The notes under the pieces are model-generated. The model was not told the DNA's origin. It ran no database searches and was given only the letters and a program-made list of their open reading frames with translations. Positions 57,590-64,000 of a stretch of 64,000 bases of DNA are shown one piece after another; the stretch's first letter is position 1; each line of letters starts with the position of its first letter. The stretch covers positions 80,409,349 through 80,473,348 of the forward strand of contig OZ038510.1 of assembly GCA_964036315.1 (NCBI GenBank). Direction: 5' to 3'. The DNA is from Acanthosepion esculentum (Eukaryota; Mollusca; Cephalopoda; Sepiida; Sepiidae). The position numbers were made by a program, and so were the translations under genes.

Positions 57590-60060
57590 GAGCGTTAAAA
57601 TTTACAAGCCATTCGTTGCCCCAATTAACCACTGATTGGAGGTGCTTTTTGAGAGCAGCTGCCAGTTTTATTGTCTCGGGTCTATTGGACTTGCAAGACA
57701 GGAGTAAATAATTGTGTCATCAATATAAGTCACTCGACGAAAACTGATGACATAGGAAAGGTCAATGATGAAGATAATGTAGTAATAAATGCTGTAACGA
57801 AAGAAATGTCTTACCGCGGAGATCGAAACGAGTTCGGACATGTCTTGCATGCAAAGTGCTGAAAAGAAAATAAGGCTGCTCTTGGGGGCACAATTTATGA
57901 ATGCTTGTCTTGTCTCTACGAGACGGGATTTGCACATATGCAAATTCTGGCCTGCTTGAGGAGACATAAAAAAGCGAGATGCTAAGAGCGACGGGGGAAT
58001 ATTTGGGGGGGGGGGCGGATTAAATTTTCTAGTCTGAAGAGTGGATTGACAGGGAGTGTTAACTGATAAAAAAAAAACTACCCGAAACATGGAAAACATG
58101 TACCACTCATGAATAAAGAGATCGGTTCAAAATTTCTAGAAAGTTAACCTGTACGAAGGCAGGCACTTGAATAAAAACGTAGAGCTATTTCTTGCCCCGA
58201 TTAACCACTGATTGTAGGTCCTTTTCGAGAGCAGCTGCCAGTTTCATTGTCCCGGGTCTATTGGACTTGCAAGACGGGAGTAAATAATTGTCATCATTAT
58301 AAATACGTTGTTGAAAGCTGATGACATAGAAAAGGTTGCTGATGAAGATAAAAAAAACAAAGCAGATCCAAGGATCGATCCCTGAACTCCCGCGTTAATA
58401 TAAAATAATCTAAAAATGTCGCCGTTCAACACGACCGTCATTATATGATTTATTAAGAACGATTTGGATTAAGGCAAATATTCGTCCAGAGACATGCTTT
58501 TGGAGAAGGCCAACGTGCTAAACATAGTCCAATGTCTTTCAGCGATTTAAAACTACATCCCGAGCCTGGAATGATTTTGTATTGTCTTGCCACAATTTAA
58601 AATTCAGAATGTGCTTTCGCTTAGACGAATTACTTATCAAAGCTAGAGAGCACAGCCAACACTGCTATTTTATCCATAGCTGGGGAGAACGAGTCATCAG
58701 AACGTAGCCGATCATTGCTCTCTATAGATCCCTTTCCTTTATGATTTGTTAATTGCAACCAACTTTCCTAGCAGCAGACCTAACAATTGATTCGATATAA
58801 TCACTCCACTTCATGTCGGTGGAAGGCCAAGAAGGCGTAGAGTGATGCTCCCCCGGAGTTAAGCATCAGCCATACTGACGTCAGGCAAAACGGTTTCTCT
58901 GTGGTGATTAAATGAAAGCAGTTTTCTTTTGGAGCGTTAAAATTTAAAAGCTATTTCTTGTTCCAATTAACCACTGATTGGGGGGTCAATTTCGAGAGCA
59001 GCTGCCAGTTTCATTGTCCCGGGTCTATTGGACTTGCAAGACAGGAGTAAATAATTGTGTCATCAATATAAATACCTTGTTGAAAGCTGATGACATAGAA
59101 AAGGTCGTTGATGAAGATAAAAAAAACAAAGCAGATCCAAGGATCGATCCCTGAACTCCCGCGTTAATATAAAATAATCTAAAAATGTCGCCGTTCAACA
59201 CGGCCGTCATTATATGATTTATTAAGAACGATTTGGATTAAGGCAAATATTCGTCCAGAGACATGCTTTTGGAGAAGGCCAACGTGCTAAACATAATCCA
59301 ATGTCTTTCAGCGATTTAAAACTACATCCCGAGCCTGGAATGGTTTTGTAATTTCTTGCCACAATTTGGAATTCAGAATGTGCCTTCGCTTTGACGAGTT
59401 ACTAGCCAAAGCTAAAGAGCATAGTCAACACAGCTATTTAATCCATAGCTGGGGAGAATGAGTCATCCGAACGTAGCCGATCATTGCTCTCTATAGATCC
59501 CTTTCCTTTATGATTAGTTAACTGTAACCTACATTCCTAGCAGTAGACCTAACAATTGATTCGATATAATCACTCCACTTCAAGCCAGTGGAAAGCCAAG
59601 AAGGCACAGAGTGATGCTCTCCCTGAGTTAATCATCAGCCACACTGATGTCAGGCAAAACGGTTTCTCTGCGGTGATTAAATGAAAGCAATTTTGTTTCG
59701 GAGGCGTTAAAATTTACAAGCCATGTTTTGCCCCAGTTAACAACTGATTAGAGGTCCTTTTCGAGAGCAGTAGCCAGGTTTACTTTGACAGATCCGTCGG
59801 ATTTGCTACTAAGACAGGAGCAAATGATTGTGTCATCTACGTATGTGGCAGCAATATACCAATACCCGGACGAATGGCAGACTTATAATGTTTCAAGAAA
59901 AATTCGGCAGATTTTTTATAAAGTCCTCGACTATTTTTTTTGTTCCTGCTTGTGAAATCACGCCCGAGGGAGTGTTAACTGATGAAAAAACTACCCGAAA
60001 CATAGCAAACATGAATAAAGAGATCAGTTCAAAATTTCTTGAAGGTTAATCTGTACGAAG
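57590..60060 (-). pseudogene. Tandemly duplicated Jockey/CR1-like RT fragments
   Basis: Four copies of the RT catalytic-box region lie on the - strand near 57.70, 58.28, 59.05 and 59.83 kb. They read YIDDTIIYSCLASPIDP in the first and YVDDTIICSCLSSKSDG in the last and best preserved, where ALEKDL, SVVNWGKTWLVNFNASETKL and LSFNH follow. Copies near 58.4 and 59.15 kb also carry INAGVQGSILG, a form of AGVPQGSILG lacking one codon. The spacing between the second and third copies is 767 bp. All have frameshifts or stops and the YADD alanine is Ile or Val. The sequence is dead. Confidence 0.85.
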
Positions 60061-60099
60061 GCAGGCACTTGAATAAGACTGTAGTGTACACCTATCCAA

Positions 60100-60565
60100 A
60101 CGTTGTGGGCATCTTTATAATAAGAGCAAATTTATTTAAGTCTTTCTTTTCAAGTGAACGTTTCGGCCGATCCATTTTTCGGCCATCTTCCAGTGTACTG
60201 TGAGTACATTATAGTGGATCGGAATAATGGTTCTATCTTTGTTGTGGTTATCACAGAATTTCGGCAGTTGTGCTCTACGGCATTCCTCAGGTGTTTATCG
60301 ATCCGGGTAACCTCCAGGAATATGGAACCGAACTCTTTATTGATTGTCCTTGATCCGTCTTGTTCTCTTTTAGTGCTGCTCAATTATGGCTAGTCCTACT
60401 TTCTCTGAGTCCGTACTAACCGGCCCAGAGTTTGAACGAATCACGCGGACACATGAAGAAGCCCGCAGGTCACAACAATCGAAACCTTGTGATAATATCT
60501 ATCAAAATATTAGACCGACTGTAAATAATGATAATGACAACAACTATTCCTTCTAGAAACTCAGA
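60100..60565. other. Unassigned repeat-like stretch
   Basis: The phrase gtgaacgtttcggccgatcc ... cggccatcttccagtgtactg resembles the paired 'cgtttcgg ... cttc(ca)gt' motif near ends of Penelope-like and other retroelements, but I cannot confirm a family. Open frames on both strands (60150-60393) have no recognised domain. Confidence 0.35.
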
Positions 60566-60570
60566 CAGGT

Positions 60571-60632
60571 TTTACGGCCATATTACATTGAAACACCGGT
60601 TCCTATACAATCAGCGACGTTAAGCAATGTGT
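60571..60632 (+). pseudogene. 5S rRNA 5'-half fragment
   Basis: Reads ttacggccatattacattga, aacaccggttcct, then cagcgacgttaagcaatgt, a diverged 5S 5' half including the A-box region. Similarity ends near 60632 and unrelated sequence follows. It is in the opposite orientation to the 12.5-kb copies. Confidence 0.65.
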
Positions 60633-60919
60633 TGTATAAGAGCAAGAGTCATTGCCGACACTGTGGTTTGAAACTAGACCGCTAGGGAGTAACTGGAGCA
60701 ATTCCATTTGTAAGTAGATCACGTGATCATAAGGGAAGTGAATAAATAGGAAGTAGCGTGATGACTACAAACACTGTTCACTCTTCTTGTCTATCCACTA
60801 TTGCTATACGTTCCCTCTCCACTCTACAACTATACAGATTACTATTCTCTTCTGATCATTAGACTATTTGGCGATTACTACTTGAACAAGTATTACTAGC
60901 TTGGATATTATTGGAAGGT

Positions 60920-61320
60920 ATTGGCTATATATGACAGGTATTCATTATATGGCTGGCTATATACGACAGAGGAATTCATTAGTTGGTTGGCTATATATGA
61001 CATAGGTAATCATTATTTGGTTGGCTATATATGACATAGGCATTCATTATTTGGTCGGTTATATATTACATGGGCATTCATTATTTGGTCGGCTATATAT
61101 TACATGGGCATTCATTATTTGAGTGGCTATATACGACGAAGATATTCATTATTTGGTCGGTTATATATTACATAGGCATTCATTATTTGGGTGGCTGCAT
61201 ATGACATATATATTAATTATTTGGTTGGCTATATGGGACATAGATATTCATTATTTGGCTAAATATGTCATAGGTATTCATTATTTGTTTGGCTATACAT
61301 GGCATAGGTACTCTGTTTTT
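60920..61320. repeat. 34-bp minisatellite, about 11-12 copies
   Basis: Units of the form ggttggctatatatgacata then ggcattcattattt repeat at 34-bp spacing with moderate divergence (one unit is shortened). The open frame at 61123-61470 is its translation. Confidence 0.9.
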
Positions 61321-61369
61321 TTAAATTTTTTATTATTATTAAACAGTCTTAATTACATTTACCGACTTG

Positions 61370-61490
61370 AATGTTCGAGAAATTACGTAGAAAATATGAG
61401 CTCTTCAACAAGAATCGAATCTGTGTCCTACACGAAACCGTCATTTCATCTGACGGGCTATACCACTTAGCTATAAAGAAGTGCTTGTTT
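61370..61490 (-). mobile_element. tRNA-derived SINE, copy 1
   Basis: On the - strand an A box, tagctaagtgg, lies near 61475 and a B box, gattcgattct, near 61415, with tRNA-like spacing. The adjoining text (gagctcttcaacaagaatcg, tgtgtcctacac) recurs at 61597-61680. Confidence 0.7.
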
Positions 61491-61596
61491 CTCAAAGTCC
61501 GAATTACTGTTTGTAAACACACAATCTCAGAGGATTTTTCTCGAACGTTCCTATCTGCTCACGAAACGCATATTAAATAAACCATGTCAATGGACA

Positions 61597-61680
61597 ATGA
61601 GAGATTCCGTAGCAAATATGCGCTCTCCAACAGGAATTGAACCTGTGTCCTACACAGAACCCTCGTGTTTACGTTGTCGC
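61597..61680 (-). mobile_element. tRNA-derived SINE, copy 2 (partial)
   Basis: Shares gagattccgtagcaaatatg, cgctctccaacaggaattga and acctgtgtcctacacagaac with copy 1. B box ggttcaattcc on the - strand. The A-box half is cut off by a microsatellite-rich region at 61685. Confidence 0.65.
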
Positions 61681-62033
61681 ATTTATATATATATATATGT
61701 TTACACACACTCACACACACAGACACACACAGACACACGCATATATATATGTATGCAGTTTAACTCGTCTGATGATCGTGCAAGCGTGAAACTCGAGCTA
61801 TCCTTTCATAGGATTTAATCTTGATAAGCATTGTTTTGCTCAGTCTATGCAATCTAGGCTTCGAGCACTTTACTGTGTAGGTAAGTTTGTTTTAGATCTT
61901 TTTCTCTTTCTTTTTTCAGTGTTATCGTCTTTATTCAAGACCGTATCTGGATAATAGTCTTAGGTTTTGGGAAATTGTTCGTTGGTTCTGACAACAGGTT
62001 TTGTTTTTTCTTTAATACTTCCATAAATACACC

Positions 62034-62035
<2 letters not shown>

Positions 62036-62095
<60 letters not shown>
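62036..62095. repeat. (TA)n microsatellite
   Basis: About 60 bp of uninterrupted TA, ending 17 bp before the putative left end of a mariner-type element. Confidence 0.97.
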
Positions 62096-62098
<3 letters not shown>

Positions 62099-62111
62099 TG
62101 TGTGTGTCTAT

Positions 62112-62870
62112 ACAGGGTGCGATGGATAAATTGTCGTCAAAATTATGCAAAAAGAAAATAAAGCTGAATCTCATTTTAACAAACAGATTTAACAAAAATT
62201 ACACAATAATATCTTGAAATACTAAAGAGTAAATTTATTGAATAAAATCACCTTTGGCCTCAAACACGGGCTCCAGACAATTTCCGAATCTCCTGCAACT
62301 CTTATGGACGGTCGCCTTGTTTAAATTGGTGAATACTGCCAGAATCCTTGCTTTCAGTTCATCTTTGGTGTTACAAGGAGTTTTCTTGGTCTCCCGCTCA
62401 ACTGCGCCCCACACATAATAATCAAGGGGGTTGCACTCTGCGTAGTTAGGTTGCTAGATATAAGGCGTGATTTAGTTGCAGAAATTGCCTGACAGAGATG
62501 ACCGTGTAGTTCTTCTTGTGTGGCATAGTGCAGTGTTCTGTTTTCAGACATAAGGTCTTCCAGTAGACACCATCTTGATATAGGTCTCCGTGTTGGGTTT
62601 TAGGGCCTCAACATCAAATTCGACAGTCGTTTTCTTACCAGAACGATCAGAGTGAGCTGCCGTAACTTCGTAATCATCATGAGACTCATCCAACTCATTC
62701 CGAATACTCTGCATTGTCCTCAGATTGACATCAAAACACTTTGAAATTTTCGTATTGGAGCTACCGGCCCGATTGCCAAGCAGTACAGCATGCAGTTTCC
62801 ACATTTCTAACGGAGTGAATTACGTCACGGTGCCTTTTTTTTCTCACAGGTGGTGGCCAACTGACCCTAC
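62112..62870 (-). pseudogene. Second mariner-type transposase, internally deleted
   Basis: The - strand begins MWKLHAVLLGNRAGSSNTKI, SKCFDVNLRTMQSIRNELDE, EVTAAHSDRSGKKTT, an N-terminal DNA-binding region. It then jumps to LKPNTETYIKMVSTGRPYV, which in full-length relatives lies deep in the catalytic domain. The rest, in other frames, reads ECNPLDYYVWGAVERETKKT, PCNTKDELKARILAVF and RRFGNCLEPVFEAKGDF, ending near 62245. The catalytic core between the pieces is gone. A left terminus cagggtgcgatggataaatt follows TATA at 62112; the other end is unclear. A different subgroup from the element at 52.8 kb. Confidence 0.88.
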
Positions 62871-62948
62871 TATACAGTGCAATCAACAAAATCAAAACAG
62901 ACATACGTGAAATTAGAAATATAATATTGCAACAATTTACCCATAGTA

Positions 62949-63275
<327 letters not shown>

Positions 63276-63278
63276 TAA

Positions 63279-63340
63279 GTATATATATATATATATATCT
63301 ATATATATATATATATATCTATCTATACATATATATATAC

Positions 63341-63391
<51 letters not shown>
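63279..63391. repeat. (TA)n microsatellite with CTA and CATA interruptions
   Basis: About 113 bp of TA with regular interruptions. The IYIYIY open frame over it is not a gene. Confidence 0.97.
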
Positions 63392-63397
<6 letters not shown>

Positions 63398-63445
63398 CAC
63401 GTAAATATGGTTAATTATGCTTACATAGACAGGCTTAGAGTTATT

Positions 63446-63730
63446 TCAACAGTTTTCTATAGATATTTTGTAAATGTAAAAGTAAGTGGCTTCCTTGCTT
63501 TTCTCTAACAAATACCCCTTCAAGGTGTTTAGATAATATAAGGTTTTCCAAAAATGATACGAATGCTGTAATCTGTTCTCTCTCCCCCTACTTCCCATTT
63601 CATTACTGATGACGAGACGCGTATAAAGTTTGAAAAAGATTGTATCCCCACGAGAAGAAAATGAGATGTGATTTCGTGCGGATTCTTCGCCGTCAGCATC
63701 GAACCTCATGCTGGCACAGAATACATTCAA
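63446..63730 (-). other. Unrecognised 94-codon open frame
   Basis: The - strand frame starts MNVFCASMRFDADGEESARN and continues with ISFSSRGDTIFFKLYTRLVI. It has more balanced amino-acid composition than most frames in the window, but no domain, signal peptide or membrane segment that I recognise. The setting (microsatellites and transposon debris) makes a repeat-derived fragment more likely than a host gene. Confidence 0.3.
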
Positions 63731-63769
63731 ACAAGAGACATTCCAGGCGGGGAAGCCATATTACGAAAA

Positions 63770-63810
63770 AAAAAAAGGAAATAAATAAATAAATAAATAA
63801 ATAAATAAAA
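63770..63810. repeat. Poly(A) and (AAAT)n microsatellite
   Basis: An A run followed by about eight aaat/aata units. Confidence 0.9.
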
Positions 63811-64000
63811 AGCTTCCATTTCTTTTCGCGCCAAAGCCATGTGTCGTTTTCCATGATAGGCGTTCTCGTCCAGCAGCCTACGTTGTGTGTTTAATATACA
63901 GTTTACAGCTTAGGACGAGAATTAGTAAATGAAATCTATTAGCTATGCCAGTTTTCCCAAATAAAAGAATTATATAAAGAAGCAAACACTGCTATCAGGA
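63811..64000. other. Unassigned window end
   Basis: No feature seen. Confidence 0.4.

Overview
This is eukaryotic DNA. It has canonical GT-AG introns, long A/T runs, many (TA)n tracts, very low gene density and a dense layer of LINEs, SINEs, mariner/pogo elements and MITEs. The only host gene I can support is the 3' end of a GATA1/2/3-class transcription factor on the + strand. That gene, together with the repeat families, suggests a cephalopod mollusc, most likely an octopus. The species call is inference.

Region 1 (1-17.3 kb) is the GATA locus. The C-terminal zinc-finger exon (8508-8633) and the terminal coding exon (16534-16989) are separated by a 7.9-kb intron, and at least 8.5 kb of intron precedes the finger exon. 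I found no exon for the N-terminal finger or the transactivation region, so they should lie upstream of the window. The introns hold LINE 3' ends, a U2/U4 snRNA-derived chimera, 5S rRNA-derived tandem repeats, a 107-bp minisatellite, pogo-type and palindromic MITEs, tRNA-derived SINEs, and an inverted repeat pair that brackets the finger exon.

Region 2 (17.3-27.9 kb) is AT-rich, apparently non-coding DNA downstream of GATA. It contains a second palindromic-MITE array that shares a near-identical multi-unit block with the intronic one, nested DNA-transposon debris, and an RTE-like LINE whose 5' part is inverted relative to its 3' part.

Region 3 (27.9-52.05 kb) is about 24 kb of nearly pure satellite. 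The first array has 131 units of 102 bp that are an internal expansion of the LINE reverse-transcriptase ORF, with LINE sequence on both sides. It runs almost directly into about 155 copies of an unrelated 61-bp unit.

Region 4 (52.05-64 kb) holds LINE 3' ends, two internally deleted mariner-type transposases, and a second satellite derived from a LINE ORF: 15 units of 204 bp. That unit comes from the homologous segment of a different RTE-like reverse transcriptase and stays open in three reading frames. Beyond it are duplicated Jockey/CR1-like RT fragments, a 34-bp minisatellite, tRNA-type SINEs and long microsatellites.

The most interesting observation is that two unrelated-length satellites in one window arose by internal tandem expansion of the same part of a LINE reverse-transcriptase ORF, around the (L/M)YGxxxWT motif. 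A smaller third case, in a different LINE type, lies at 1.6-2.0 kb. All homology statements come from recognising motifs by eye; no database search was run.
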